Assembly: GCF_004145845.1 (NCBI RefSeq)
Contig: NZ_SELP01000007.1
Span: forward strand, 62,001-126,000
Length of the DNA: 64,000 nucleotides
DNA from: Loktanella sp. IMCC34160
Lineage (GTDB): Bacteria; Pseudomonadota; Alphaproteobacteria; Rhodobacterales; Rhodobacteraceae
Reading direction: 5' to 3'
A program made the position numbers and the translations under genes. Shown here piece by piece: positions 24,894-33,789 of the stretch. Positions within the stretch are counted from its first letter, which is position 1. Each line of letters starts with the position of its first letter. Below the pieces are notes generated by a model. The model saw only the letters and a list, made by a program, of their open reading frames with translations, was not told the DNA's origin and did no database searches.

Positions 24894-25976
24894 CTAGATT
24901 TCCAGAACCAGCGCCGATCCAATCCCGCCTGCCGCCGCGATTGCGGCGACCCCCGCTCCGCCCGTCCGTGTGACCTCGTGAAACAGGCGCACGGCCAGGA
25001 CCGCGCCGGAAGCCCCCACCGGATGCCCCCGCGCCAGCGCCCCGCCGCCGGGATTGACGATGGCAGGGTCCAGCCCTGCGCCCTCGACACAGGCGATGGC
25101 CTGCACGGCATAGGCCTCCATCACCTCGGCCACCGACAGGTCCGCCGCAGCCCGCCCCGCCAGCGTCCGGCCAATCGCCGCCACGGGGGCCAGACCGGGC
25201 ATGTCCGGCGCCCCTCCGACCGAGGCAAAACCAGTAATCCGGGGCGCATCCGGGGCAAGGTCCGCCGCGACGACAAGGCAGAACGCCGCCCCATCCGCCG
25301 CGACGGCGGCGTTGGCGTGGGTAATGGGGCCGGTGATCACCTTGGCCCGCGCGGCCAGCGCCGGGGTCAGGTCACGGGTGAAACTGTCGGCCACCACGCC
25401 AGCCACGGGCACGATCTCGGACGCCAGCCTGTCGCGCGCCGCAAGGGCCTTGGCATGGCTGTCCACGGCCCAGGCGTCCTGCCGGTCGCGCCCGATCCCC
25501 AATCGCTGGGCAAGCGCGGCGGCGGCTTCTTCCATCTCGGGGTCGCGGTTGGGGAAGGGGGTGAAGGGCGGGCGGTCATAGGGGATTGGGTCGCCTGACG
25601 CCGGCACATGGGACCGCAGGGGGCGGCGGGAATAGCTCTCGGCCCCGCCCGCGATCACGACGCGGACCTGTCCGCTTTCGACAAGCGCCTTTGCCAGACC
25701 GATGGCGTCCAGCCCCCCGGCGCATTGACGGTCGATGCTCAACCCCGCGACGGTCTCGGGCAGACCGGCGGCAAGGGCGGCCAGCCGCGCGGGATTGCCA
25801 CCGCCGCCCATGGCATTGGACAGGATCACCTCGTCCACGGCCTCCGGTGCGATCCCCGCGTCGTCCAGAAGCGCCCGGATCACCGGCGCGGCAAGGTCGT
25901 GGATGGACAGGGCCGACAGCGCCCCGCCCCTTGGGCAGACTGCGGTGCGGCGGGCGGCAAGGATGCGGGCGGTCAT
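24894..25976 (-). CDS. Thiolase-like protein (YhfS-like) lacking the second catalytic Cys
   Basis: A 360-residue thiolase-fold protein, somewhat shorter than the usual 390. The acylated Cys85 in DRQCAGG and the His318 motif GGALARGHPVGASG are intact. The C-terminal catalytic block, normally CxGGGMG, reads AAAGGIG, replacing the proton-shuttling Cys by Ala (about residue 347). It may thus acylate but not carry out the standard thiolase reaction. The ATG at 25976 overlaps the upstream ligase gene by 4 bases (stop/start overlap), so the two act together. A longer frame into the ligase gene is spurious. In B. subtilis a thiolase (YhfS), a ligase (YhfT) and a BioY paralogue (YhfU) cluster in the BirA regulon; this locus has the same combination. 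Confidence 0.85.
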   Translation of the reverse strand: MTARILAARRTAVCPRGGALSALSIHDLAAPVIRALLDDAGIAPEAVDEVILSNAMGGGGNPARLAALAAGLPETVAGLSIDRQCAGGLDAIGLAKALVESGQVRVVIAGGAESYSRRPLRSHVPASGDPIPYDRPPFTPFPNRDPEMEEAAAALAQRLGIGRDRQDAWAVDSHAKALAARDRLASEIVPVAGVVADSFTRDLTPALAARAKVITGPITHANAAVAADGAAFCLVVAADLAPDAPRITGFASVGGAPDMPGLAPVAAIGRTLAGRAAADLSVAEVMEAYAVQAIACVEGAGLDPAIVNPGGGALARGHPVGASGAVLAVRLFHEVTRTGGAGVAAIAAAGGIGSALVLEI

Positions 25977-27178
25977 GCGCCACCCTCGACCAATCGGGAC
26001 AGGGCGCGCAAGTCCGTCTTGCCGCCGGGCAGCAGTGGCCAGTCGGGCAGGGGCCGCAGCCAACGGGGCGCAATGCCGGGGCCAAGGGCCGCGCGGCAGG
26101 CAGCCATCAGCACCTCGGGCGCGGCGTCGCCTGCGTAGAACCCCACCGGCACCGCACCACGTTTGGCATCGGTCAGGGGCAGGATGGCGGCATGGGTCAC
26201 GCCGGGCTGGGCGGTCAGCACCGCCTCGATCGTCTCGGGGTGCAGGTTGCGGTCGGCCACGGTGAACATGCGGTCGGCGCGGCCCGTCAGGAACAGGTTG
26301 CCCGCGTCGTCCAGATATCCGGTTTCCCCGACCGTCACCCATCCGTCGACGATCTGTGTGCCGTCGGAATGTCCCACCGCGTAGCCGTCAAACAGATAAG
26401 GGCTGCGGAGCCAGACTAGGCTGGCTTCGTCCACCCGCAGGTCAACACCGGGATAGGGGCGACCGACCGACTCCTCGGGCGTGGTCGCATCCGACAGGGT
26501 GGCGAAACTGGTTTCCGCCGCGCCGTAGAACACCTCGACCGATGCATTCGGGGCAAGACGGGCAAGGGCGGCGCGTTGGGCCGCGCCAAAGGCACCGCCG
26601 CCCACTGCCACATGGCGCAGGGCGGGCAGGGGGCGGTCGGCTTGCACGATCTGCCCCACTTGGGTCGGAGTCGCGTAAAGCAGCGTCACCCCGTCCAGCG
26701 CCGCAGCCTGCCGGTCCGGGCGCAGGCCGGTCAGGACATCGACGGTCACCCCAAGATGCAGCCCTTCGACAAGCGCATAAAGCGACAGGGATTGATCCAA
26801 CCCGCCCAGAACCGCCAACCGATCGTCCGGGGTGACGCCCCAACGGCGTGCTGTTTCCCGAAAACTGGCAATCCATGACGCGTGACTGCGGCGAATGCGT
26901 TTCGGCGCGCCCGTCGACCCGGACGTGGCGGTATGAAATGTTCCCGCCGGTTCCTGCAGCCCTGCCGGGGTCACTGACACGCAAAACGGCGCCCCGCTTG
27001 CCAGACAGCCGACCAGCGCGGGCAACGCATCGGCAAGGGGCAGGGGGGCGATGTCGCACACGGGCACCGGGCCGGGCGGGCAGGGCGCGGCGCTGCTGCG
27101 CAGGGCCACGGGCTGCCCGGCGATTGTCAGCCGGGCCGCCGCATGGATATGGAACCGGTCAGTCGCGGGTTCCGGCAA
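25973..27178 (-). CDS. Acyl-CoA synthetase-like AMP-forming ligase (YhfT-like, short N-terminus)
   Basis: An ANL-superfamily enzyme of about 401 residues. Core motifs are the P-loop [25 protein letters not shown] (A5), [12 protein letters not shown] (A7), TGRADRMF (A8), and the catalytic Lys region LLPGGKTDL near the C-terminus. Only about 85 residues precede the P-loop, against 150 or more in most acyl-CoA ligases, so the N-terminal subdomain is reduced. The start is unclear: I place a TTG at 27178, overlapping metG by 20 bases; the frame is open to 27250. It is coupled to the thiolase-like gene. The likely role is activation of a carboxylic acid for that partner. Confidence 0.75.
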   Translation of the reverse strand: MPEPATDRFHIHAAARLTIAGQPVALRSSAAPCPPGPVPVCDIAPLPLADALPALVGCLASGAPFCVSVTPAGLQEPAGTFHTATSGSTGAPKRIRRSHASWIASFRETARRWGVTPDDRLAVLGGLDQSLSLYALVEGLHLGVTVDVLTGLRPDRQAAALDGVTLLYATPTQVGQIVQADRPLPALRHVAVGGGAFGAAQRAALARLAPNASVEVFYGAAETSFATLSDATTPEESVGRPYPGVDLRVDEASLVWLRSPYLFDGYAVGHSDGTQIVDGWVTVGETGYLDDAGNLFLTGRADRMFTVADRNLHPETIEAVLTAQPGVTHAAILPLTDAKRGAVPVGFYAGDAAPEVLMAACRAALGPGIAPRWLRPLPDWPLLPGGKTDLRALSRLVEGGA

Positions 27179-28868
27179 AGCGGACCTGCCAGTCTTCCCG
27201 AGCCTCGTCGCTGATCTTGGAAAACAGGTTGTCGGGCACGGTGAAAGCATGGCCGGGGGCCAGCCGGGTCAGGGCCGACGCGGCGCTGTACGGCCAGTCG
27301 GCGGACACGCCCATTGCGGTCGCCATCGCCTCTGCCGCATCCGGGATGAAGGGGGCGGACAGGGCGGCGTAAAGCGGGATCAGGTTCAGTGCGAAGCGGA
27401 CCTGCGCGGCGGCGGTGTCCGGGTCTTCCTTGAAGGTGGCCCAAGGGGCTGCCTCTTGCAGGTATTCATTGCCCAGCACCCAGATCGCCCGCAGTTCGGC
27501 GGCGGATTTGCGGACCTCGATGGTGTCCATAAACCCCTCGTAGGTGGTGATCCGGTCCTGAAGCGCCGCGATCAGCGCCTCTTCACGCGGGCCATAGGCA
27601 CCGCCTTCGGGGACCACTTCGCCGAACTTCGACCGGCAAAACTTGGTCACGCGGGACACGAAATTGCCCAGCACATCGGCCAGATCCTTGTTCACCGAGG
27701 TCTGGAAGTTCTCCCAAGTGAATTCACTGTCGGAACTTTCCGGCGCGTGGGACAGAAGCCACCAGCGCCAGTAGTCGGCGGGCAGAATCTCAAGCGCCTG
27801 ATCCATGAACACGCCGCGCCCGCGCGATGTGCTGAACTGGCCGCCGTCATAGTTGAGGTAGTTGAACGATTTGATGAAATCGACAAGCTTCCACGGCTCG
27901 CCGGACCCAAGGATCGTGGCGGGGAAGGACAGGGTATGGAAGGGCACGTTATCCTTGCCCATGAACTGGGTATAGGTCACGTCCTCCGCACCCTTGTCGG
28001 TGCGCCACCAGCGTTCCCAATCGTCGCCTTTGCCCGCTTCGACCCATTCCGAGCCGCAGGCGATATATTCGATGGGCGCGTCGAACCAGACGTAGAAGAC
28101 CTTGCCTTCCATGCCCGGCCAATCCTCGTCCCCCTTCTTGACCGGGATGCCCCAGTCCAGATCGCGGGTAATGCCCCGGTCCTGCAAGCCGTCTCCGTCG
28201 TTCAGCCATTTCTTGGCGATCGAGGTGGTCAGCACTGGCCATCCTTCGCGGGTGTCGATCCATTCCTCCAATTGGTCCTTGAGGTTGGACTGACACAGAT
28301 AGAGGTGCTTGGTTTCCCGCATCTCAAGGTCGGTCGAGCCGGAGATCGTCGAGTGCGGGTTGATCAGGTCCACCGGGTCTAGTTGCTTGGTGCAATTGTC
28401 GCACTGGTCGCCACGGGCGCTGTCGAAGCCGCAGTTGGGGCAGGTGCCTTCGATATAGCGATCGGGCAGGAACCGGCCGTCGGCGTGGGAATACATCTGC
28501 TTTTCGCTGACTTCGCGGATCAGCCCGGCCTCGGCCAGTCGCCCCGCGAAATGCTGGGTCAGCTTGTGGTTCTGCGGGCTGGACGAGCGGCCGAAATGGT
28601 CAAATGACAGGCGAAAACCTTCGGCGATGCGGGTCTGAACCTCGTGCATCTCGGCGCAGTATTCGGCGACGGGCTTGCCGGCCTTGGCCGCGGCCAGTTC
28701 CGCCGGGGTGCCGTGTTCATCGGTGGCGCACAGAAACAGCACCTCGTTGCCGCGCTCGCGTTGGTAGCGGGCGAAGAGGTCGGCGGGAAGCTGGCTGCCC
28801 ACGAGGTTCCCAAGGTGCTTGATCCCGTTGATGTAAGGGATCGCAGAGGTGATCAGATGCCGTGCCAT
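27159..28868 (-). CDS. metG: Methionyl-tRNA synthetase
   Basis: A 569-residue class I aminoacyl-tRNA synthetase. The Rossmann signature is [14 protein letters not shown] (HLGN as HIGH), and a zinc knuckle has two CxxC pairs in CPNCG and CDNC (about residues 144-161). The KMSKS-equivalent loop reads FSTSRGRG, a variant seen in some MetRS types. An anticodon-binding helical domain follows. The ATG at 28868 has GGCAGG seven bases upstream; a second ATG at 28874 is also possible. There is no C-terminal tRNA-binding (Arc1p/Trbp111) extension. The gene is the first of a leftward group with the ligase and thiolase genes. Confidence 0.96.
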   Translation of the reverse strand: MARHLITSAIPYINGIKHLGNLVGSQLPADLFARYQRERGNEVLFLCATDEHGTPAELAAAKAGKPVAEYCAEMHEVQTRIAEGFRLSFDHFGRSSSPQNHKLTQHFAGRLAEAGLIREVSEKQMYSHADGRFLPDRYIEGTCPNCGFDSARGDQCDNCTKQLDPVDLINPHSTISGSTDLEMRETKHLYLCQSNLKDQLEEWIDTREGWPVLTTSIAKKWLNDGDGLQDRGITRDLDWGIPVKKGDEDWPGMEGKVFYVWFDAPIEYIACGSEWVEAGKGDDWERWWRTDKGAEDVTYTQFMGKDNVPFHTLSFPATILGSGEPWKLVDFIKSFNYLNYDGGQFSTSRGRGVFMDQALEILPADYWRWWLLSHAPESSDSEFTWENFQTSVNKDLADVLGNFVSRVTKFCRSKFGEVVPEGGAYGPREEALIAALQDRITTYEGFMDTIEVRKSAAELRAIWVLGNEYLQEAAPWATFKEDPDTAAAQVRFALNLIPLYAALSAPFIPDAAEAMATAMGVSADWPYSAASALTRLAPGHAFTVPDNLFSKISDEAREDWQVRFAGTRD

Positions 28869-28944
28869 ATCCATGCCTGCCAAAATCGTTCCGCGCTTTC
28901 ATAGTGGACCGGGGCGCGGGATGAAAGACGTGGTTGCGCCGCGC

Positions 28945-30270
28945 CTAGCGCGCCACGACGATATCGGCACAAAGCCCGCCCATATCGGCGCTTTCGCCCA
29001 GTCGCAGGGTGCCCCCATGCAGCCGGGCGATGTCGGCCACGATCGCCAGCCCAAGGCCCACACCGGTGCCGCGGTTCTGGTTGCGGGCCGGGTCCAGCCG
29101 GGTGAAGGGGCGCATCGCCTCGTCCCGCTGGTCGGCGGGAATGCCGGGGCCGTTATCCTCGACCCGGAACCGCAGGGTGCGGTCGCTTGCGGTCAGCGAC
29201 AGCCGCACCTTGCCGCCATAGCGCAGCCCGTTGCCAATCAGGTTTTCCAGCGCCCGGCGCAGGGCCATGGGGCGCAGCATCACCTGTGCCGTGTCGTCGA
29301 TTCCGTCGATCCGGCCCAGTTCCACCGCTCGGCCCGCCCGCGCCGAATCCCCGGCCACCTGCCGCAGAAAGGCGACCGGGTCGGTCGGTTCCGGGGCGTC
29401 GGCGGCGTCCTCGCGGCCGTAGTCCAGGAATGCATCCACCAGCCGCTCCATGTCCGCCACGTCGCGGACCATCGGTTCGGCCTCCTCCTCGTCCATCATC
29501 GACAGGCCAAGGCGCAGCCGGGTCAGGGGGGTGCGCAGATCGTGGCTGATGCCCGACAGCATCATCGTCCGGGCCTGTGTCTGGCGTTCGATCCGGGCGC
29601 GCATTTCCAGAAACGCCATCCCGGCGGCCCGCACTTCGACCGCGCCCGACGGGGTATAGGGGACGACCCGGCCTTTGCCATAATCGGCGGCGGCATCGGC
29701 CATCCGCTTGATCGGGCGCAGCTGGTTGCGCAGGAACAGATAGGCGATCAGGGTCATCAACGCACCCATCACCACCATGATCACGATCAGCTGGTGCGGG
29801 TTTGACGCCGACACCCGCGACCGGCCAAAGCTCAGAACGGCAGGCCCTTCCGGCGTGTCGAGCAGGATATGCACCTCGCGAAAGTTGGACAGGTCGGTCG
29901 GGCCCAGCCCGGGGATCGCGGCGCTGAAGATATCCAGCATCACCCGGCCCGACAGGTCATAGAAGGGTCGGGCCGCGACAACCGCATCCGGGGCGGCATC
30001 GAACACCAGATCGAAATCCAGGGCGTCGGCGATCCGCCCGGCTTCGGCCCGCGCGGCGGCGCTGTCCGGGGCGGCGGCCATCTCGTCCAGCAGAAAGGTG
30101 ATCTCCTGCACCACGGCCCGCGACATGATCTCGGTCACGCCTTCGAAATGGCGCTGGATGAAGACCAGCGATACGATCAGCTGCAGCATGACGACAGGGA
30201 ACACGAGGATCAGCGCCGCGCGTCCGTAAAGCCCTCGGGGCATGTAGCGTTTGAGCCATTGGAAGACCAT
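28945..30270 (-). CDS. Orphan sensor histidine kinase (EnvZ-like architecture)
   Basis: A 441-residue membrane kinase: first helix about residues 17-38, a periplasmic region to about 158, second helix 161-181, HAMP domain about 181-235, H-box SGISHDLRTPLTRLR with His243, N-box ENLIGNGLRYGG, G1 DNGPGIP and G2 GTGVGLGLAIV. Overall architecture matches the EnvZ group. No response regulator gene adjoins it; its partner must be elsewhere. The ATG at 30270 places the first helix normally, and the longer open frame reads into the divergent MBL gene. The gap to that gene is only 40 bases, so their promoters must overlap the coding ends. Confidence 0.92.
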   Translation of the reverse strand: MVFQWLKRYMPRGLYGRAALILVFPVVMLQLIVSLVFIQRHFEGVTEIMSRAVVQEITFLLDEMAAAPDSAAARAEAGRIADALDFDLVFDAAPDAVVAARPFYDLSGRVMLDIFSAAIPGLGPTDLSNFREVHILLDTPEGPAVLSFGRSRVSASNPHQLIVIMVVMGALMTLIAYLFLRNQLRPIKRMADAAADYGKGRVVPYTPSGAVEVRAAGMAFLEMRARIERQTQARTMMLSGISHDLRTPLTRLRLGLSMMDEEEAEPMVRDVADMERLVDAFLDYGREDAADAPEPTDPVAFLRQVAGDSARAGRAVELGRIDGIDDTAQVMLRPMALRRALENLIGNGLRYGGKVRLSLTASDRTLRFRVEDNGPGIPADQRDEAMRPFTRLDPARNQNRGTGVGLGLAIVADIARLHGGTLRLGESADMGGLCADIVVAR

Positions 30271-30310
30271 GACGGGCAGGCTAGCTTGGGCCGGGGCAAG
30301 AGGGAAGAGA

Positions 30311-31201
30311 ATGCAGGACGAGACAGGCAAACGGGTTGATCTGGGGGGCGGGATTTCGCGGGTGCTGGCCCCGAACCCGTCGCCGATGACGCTGTTTGGG
30401 ACCAACAGCTATCTGATCGGCACGGATGAGATTGCGGTGGTCGATCCCGGCCCGGATGACCCGACCCATCTTGAGGCACTTCTGGCCGCGATCGGAGGCC
30501 GGCCCGTGTCCCATGTCATCGTCACCCATAGCCACGTGGACCATTCGCCCCTTGCCGCGCGGCTGGCGGGCCGCGTCGATGCGCCGGTCGTGGCCTTTGG
30601 CGACAGCAGGGCGGGGCGGTCCGAGGTGATGGACCGGCTGGCCGCTGATGGGCTGACCGGGGGTGGCGAGGGGGTAGACCCGCTGTTCGGGCCCGACCAG
30701 ACCATCGCAGATGGCGGGGTGCTACAAGGGGCGGGGTGGGAGGCCGAGGCAATCCACACCCCCGGCCATTTCGGCAACCACATCTGCCTGCGGGTCGGCG
30801 ATTCGCTTCTGTCGGGGGATCACGTCATGGGCTGGGCCAGCACGCTGGTATCGCCGCCCGACGGCGACCTGACCGATTTCATGGACTCCTGCGAAAAGCT
30901 GCGGGGGATCGGGGTGGCGCGGCACCTGCCCGGGCACGGGCATCCGGTGCCGGACCCGGACAAACGGATCGACTGGCTGATCGGGCATCGCCGGGGGCGC
31001 GAGGCGCAAATCCTCGCCACTCTCGCACAGGGTACGGCCACGGCGCGCGACCTGACCCTGGCCATCTACACTGACATCCCCAAGGGGATGCTGGGTATGG
31101 CCGAACGGAACGTCTTTGCGCATCTTATTGATCTGGTGGGAAAAAACCTGATATCCGCCGATCCCCAGCCCGCCATCGACGCCCGTTTTTCCATCATCTG
31201 A
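30311..31201 (+). CDS. MBL-fold metallo-hydrolase (LACTB2-like)
   Basis: A 296-residue metallo-beta-lactamase-fold enzyme. The metal motif THSHVDHSPL is at about residues 76-85, further ligands lie in HTPGHFGNH and SGDHVMGW, and a terminal His is in PGHGHPV. A C-terminal winged-helix-like tail (about 215-296) is typical of the LACTB2/glyoxalase-II-like subgroup. The substrate is unknown; members hydrolyse thioesters, esters or RNA. The ATG at 30311 has AGGGAAG upstream. Confidence 0.88.
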   Translation: MQDETGKRVDLGGGISRVLAPNPSPMTLFGTNSYLIGTDEIAVVDPGPDDPTHLEALLAAIGGRPVSHVIVTHSHVDHSPLAARLAGRVDAPVVAFGDSRAGRSEVMDRLAADGLTGGGEGVDPLFGPDQTIADGGVLQGAGWEAEAIHTPGHFGNHICLRVGDSLLSGDHVMGWASTLVSPPDGDLTDFMDSCEKLRGIGVARHLPGHGHPVPDPDKRIDWLIGHRRGREAQILATLAQGTATARDLTLAIYTDIPKGMLGMAERNVFAHLIDLVGKNLISADPQPAIDARFSII

Positions 31202-31281
31202 ACTTTCCGGCCCGATTGTGCATTTTTTCCGCGAAAAGCTCTGGACGCCGGGAAAGACCGTTGCTACATACCGCCCCGTGT

Positions 31282-31356
31282 TCCGGCGTAGCTCAGCGGT
31301 AGAGCAGTTGACTGTTAATCAATTGGTCGTAGGTTCGATCCCTACCGCCGGAGCCA
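31282..31356 (+). tRNA. tRNA-Asn (anticodon GUU)
   Basis: A 75-base tRNA with acceptor arms TCCGGCG and CGCCGGA, G discriminator and encoded CCA. The anticodon loop CTGTTAA gives GUU. D arm GCTC/GAGC and a GGTTCGATCCC T-loop are intact. No integrase gene and no obvious repeat of its 3' end follow. Confidence 0.97.
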
Positions 31357-31514
31357 AAATTTCCTCTTTGATCTGATCGTTTCGCGATTGGCGACAGTGC
31401 CATGTTTTCGCCACATTTCTGCCGTCGCGGTGCCCGTTTTGGACTCTATGGTCAAGGAACGAGGCGGCGCAGATCGCCCGTGTTCAAGGCAGGCAGACAG
31501 AAAAGGGGTCCGAC

Positions 31515-31628
31515 ATGCTGACCCGTCCGTCAAAGACCAAGAGCGCGCCGAAGCCGGCCCCGAAGCCTCCGACCAAGGGGCAGACCGGGGCGCCGGTCCC
31601 GCTCTTCAAGGATTACGCCTCGATCTGA
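31515..31628 (+). CDS. Small basic Lys/Pro-rich peptide
   Basis: A 37-codon frame reading MLTRPSKTKSAPKPAPKP and onward to a terminal FKDYASI, rich in Lys and Pro and with no membrane helix. An AAAAGGGG ribosome site lies 6 bases before the ATG. It fills part of the otherwise geneless stretch between tRNA-Asn and the TfoX-like gene (31357-31778). I do not recognise it; the good initiation context and lack of a competing frame are the only support. Confidence 0.45.
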   Translation: MLTRPSKTKSAPKPAPKPPTKGQTGAPVPLFKDYASI

Positions 31629-31778
31629 GGCACGCAGAACCTCCGCCGTGGCCCCGCCTCTCCCTCGGGGTCCGGTATCCTGACCGGCCAGCCTGTTGCG
31701 CGGGATCCTCCCATTGCTGCGCAGGGCTGGCCCTTTTTCCGGCTTTCGCGCGTGCCGCGGCCGGGGCATTCTGCGCCC

Positions 31779-32108
31779 ATGTGCAGCGATATCACCACCA
31801 TTCCCAACCTCGGCCCGGCCACTGCGGCGGAATTCGCCAAGGCGGGCATCACCACGGCCGAGGAGATTCGGGCGCTGGGCGCGAAGGAGGCCTACCGCCG
31901 CCTTCTGGCCGCCGGAACCCGTCCCCATTTTATCGGCTACTATGTCCTTGTGATGGGATTGCAGGGCCGCCCGTGGAACGATTGCAAGGGGGCCGAAAAG
32001 GCCGCGCTGCGCAAGGAATTCGATGCGATCAAGGCCGAAAGTTTCGATGTTGGCCGGTCGGAGCTGGAAGAGTTCATGAACCGGATCGGGCTGGTGAAAC
32101 CGGGATGA
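31779..32108 (+). CDS. TfoX C-terminal-domain protein
   Basis: A 109-residue protein whose first half (ITTIPNLGPATAAEFAKAGI, EEIRALGAKEAYRRLL) is the helix-hairpin-helix-like TfoX_C domain. The N-terminal TfoX domain linked to competence control in gammaproteobacteria is absent, so no competence role is implied. The ATG at 31779 starts the domain; an in-frame start nine codons earlier is possible. The stop overlaps the next start (ATGA), so translation is coupled to the exported protein that follows. Confidence 0.75.
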   Translation: MCSDITTIPNLGPATAAEFAKAGITTAEEIRALGAKEAYRRLLAAGTRPHFIGYYVLVMGLQGRPWNDCKGAEKAALRKEFDAIKAESFDVGRSELEEFMNRIGLVKPG

Positions 32109-32587
32109 AACCGGGCGCGACGATCCTCGCATGCCTGATCGCCGGGGCGGCGCTGGCCGATGACCTGCCGCGCCGGGCGGATATCCCCACCGCCGATCAC
32201 GAGGGGCAGGGCCGGGGGCAGGGGCCATCGGTGCATCTGGTGGTGCAGTTGACGCCGACGAACGGGTCGCCCCTTATCCTGCACGGCTTCATGGTGGCTG
32301 AAGGGGTGACACGCGTTTTTGTCTGGGCTGAAGGGCCGGGCGGCAGCCCGGATTGCCGAGGCACCATTACCCGACCCGCTCCGGGGGCGGATGGGGCGGG
32401 CAGGATCACCTGCCGCAGCGCTGGCCAGCCCGACCTGAATTTCGACATGGCCGCCCCGCGCGAGATGTGGGGCAGACCTTCGGGCACGCTGCGTCAATCG
32501 GGGGTGCAGTCCAGCGCTGGCCAACTGGATGTGGGCATCGCCTGGGCGCTGCGGCGGTTCCCAACAATGAATGACACAAAACCATAG
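32105..32587 (+). CDS. Hypothetical exported protein
   Basis: A 160-residue protein with a signal peptide (MKPGATILACLIAGAALA, cleavage before DDLPRR). The mature part is mostly beta-strand-like and contains two Cys (in PDCRGT and ITCRSA) that may form a disulfide. I do not recognise a family. The start overlaps the TfoX-C stop by 4 bases. Confidence 0.7.
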   Translation: MKPGATILACLIAGAALADDLPRRADIPTADHEGQGRGQGPSVHLVVQLTPTNGSPLILHGFMVAEGVTRVFVWAEGPGGSPDCRGTITRPAPGADGAGRITCRSAGQPDLNFDMAAPREMWGRPSGTLRQSGVQSSAGQLDVGIAWALRRFPTMNDTKP

Positions 32588-32666
32588 AGGCGGATGCGCA
32601 ACTCGACAGTTGGCAGGATTTCGCAGATTGCCAGCGTGACGCGGGAAGGTTCTTTCAATCGACCAA

Positions 32667-32691
32667 TTTCGATGAGCCCAATTGATCGAAA
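32667..32691. repeat. Inverted repeat upstream of a low-G+C gene
   Basis: TTTCGAT (32667-32673) and ATCGAAA (32685-32691) form a perfect 7-bp inverted repeat with an 11-base spacer, about 30 bases before the TTG start at 32720. It could be an operator or a transcript hairpin; nothing else supports either role. Confidence 0.35.
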
Positions 32692-32719
32692 CCTGTGATG
32701 CCATTTGTGGAGAATTTCT

Positions 32720-33232
32720 TTGGAACTCAAATTCGCCGCTGTATTGCTTTGGCTTTTGCATACGCCGGTCATGGCTGAAGTTGCCTTTAGTGGTGATGCA
32801 GTATTTGACGACAGTATTGAGGCGTCTTCTTCCTCCCTCGCTGCGGCAGGTGTGCCTGTACCGCTCGGTAAACCTCTTCCCGTCGGAATTTCCGTCATAA
32901 GCAATTCAAGTTTGGAGCACCTCGGTGGCTTCGTCGGGACTATCACTTTTGATGGGGCACGGACCGCATCAATTTTCGCGACCTCGGATGGGGGAGGCGG
33001 TGAATGCAAGGGCGATTTGCTTAGGGAGTCCATAGGAGAATGGGGCTATGGAACAGTGACCTGCACCGATGATACCGGCTCCGTCTCTCGCCATTTCGTA
33101 GAAATTTCAGATCGGTTCTGGGGTCGATCACTTGGCGAGGCTATTCCCGATGGCTCCTTAACTTCCGGTAGATCCATTTATCTGAGGTGGTCTCAACATA
33201 GTCCACCTCAGTTTGTTGTTTTTACCTTCTAA
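32720..33232 (+). CDS. Hypothetical exported protein of low G+C
   Basis: A 170-residue protein with a likely signal peptide (hydrophobic core FAAVLLWLLHTPVMA, cleavage before EVAFSG). The mature part is rich in Ser and Gly, with two Cys (in GGECKG and VTCTDD) about 20 residues apart. No family is recognised. The start is taken as TTG at 32720 because GGAGAA lies 5 bases upstream; TTG 32705 is an alternative. Codon use is AT-richer than neighbours (a hand count of line 32761-32820 gives about 47% G+C), suggesting recent acquisition. Confidence 0.6.
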   Translation: MELKFAAVLLWLLHTPVMAEVAFSGDAVFDDSIEASSSSLAAAGVPVPLGKPLPVGISVISNSSLEHLGGFVGTITFDGARTASIFATSDGGGGECKGDLLRESIGEWGYGTVTCTDDTGSVSRHFVEISDRFWGRSLGEAIPDGSLTSGRSIYLRWSQHSPPQFVVFTF

Positions 33233-33284
33233 CTCATTTCCAAAACAGATTTACATCGCGCCATCCCATCCCTATGTTAATGGC

Positions 33285-33692
33285 ATGAACATTGAGCCGC
33301 AAACCATCGATTCCGAGCTGGCCCGCCTCCGCCGCGTTGCGTGGCGGATGGATGCGTTGTTCTACATTCCGGGCACCAACTGGTCCGTTGGGTTGGATAA
33401 TATCCTTGGGCTGCTGCCGGTTGTGGGCGATGTGGCGACACTGGCGCCCTCGGTCTGGATGATCTGGAAGGCGCGCCAGCTGGGGGCCACGCCGGGGGCG
33501 CTGGCCTATATGTGCTGCAACCTGCTGGCCGACCTGCTGATCGGGTCAATCCCCTTGGTGGGGGATGTGTTCGACGTGGTCTATAACGCCAATATCCGCA
33601 ACTACCGGTTGCTGGAAAAGAACCTGGCCAAGGTCGCTGCGCGGGCAGAACAGGTCACGCCCCGGCCGATGCGGCGGATCATGCCGGTCTGA
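33285..33692 (+). CDS. DUF4112 family membrane protein
   Basis: A 135-residue protein with the DUF4112 layout: a soluble start, then GLDNILGLLPVVGDVATL (about residues 36-53), a second hydrophobic segment ending in CCNLLADLLIGSIPLVGDVFD, and NANIRNYRLLEK. The paired GLLPVVGD / SIPLVGD repeats are the family hallmark. It probably sits in the inner membrane; function unknown. The ATG at 33285 was chosen because upstream in-frame codons cross the previous gene. Confidence 0.85.
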   Translation: MNIEPQTIDSELARLRRVAWRMDALFYIPGTNWSVGLDNILGLLPVVGDVATLAPSVWMIWKARQLGATPGALAYMCCNLLADLLIGSIPLVGDVFDVVYNANIRNYRLLEKNLAKVAARAEQVTPRPMRRIMPV

Positions 33693-33789
33693 CAGTCCGG
33701 CACCCTTCCGCCGATCGCCAACAGGGCGCTTTGCCATATGACCCGCGCTGCCCTAGAAGACGCGGGTCACAACTGCCGGATTCTCCGCC

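Noticed and set aside
25977-26342. N-terminal extension of the thiolase-like gene
   Set aside because: This part reads the ligase coding sequence in another frame; thiolase similarity begins at the ATG at 25976.
31388-32104. A long open frame between tRNA-Asn and the exported protein gene
   Set aside because: It runs out of frame through the TfoX-C gene; only the last part from 32105 has a signal peptide and a coupled start.
31282-33240. A genomic island integrated at tRNA-Asn
   Set aside because: There is a low-G+C gene downstream, but no integrase and no visible duplicate of the tRNA 3' end, so integration at the tRNA is unsupported.
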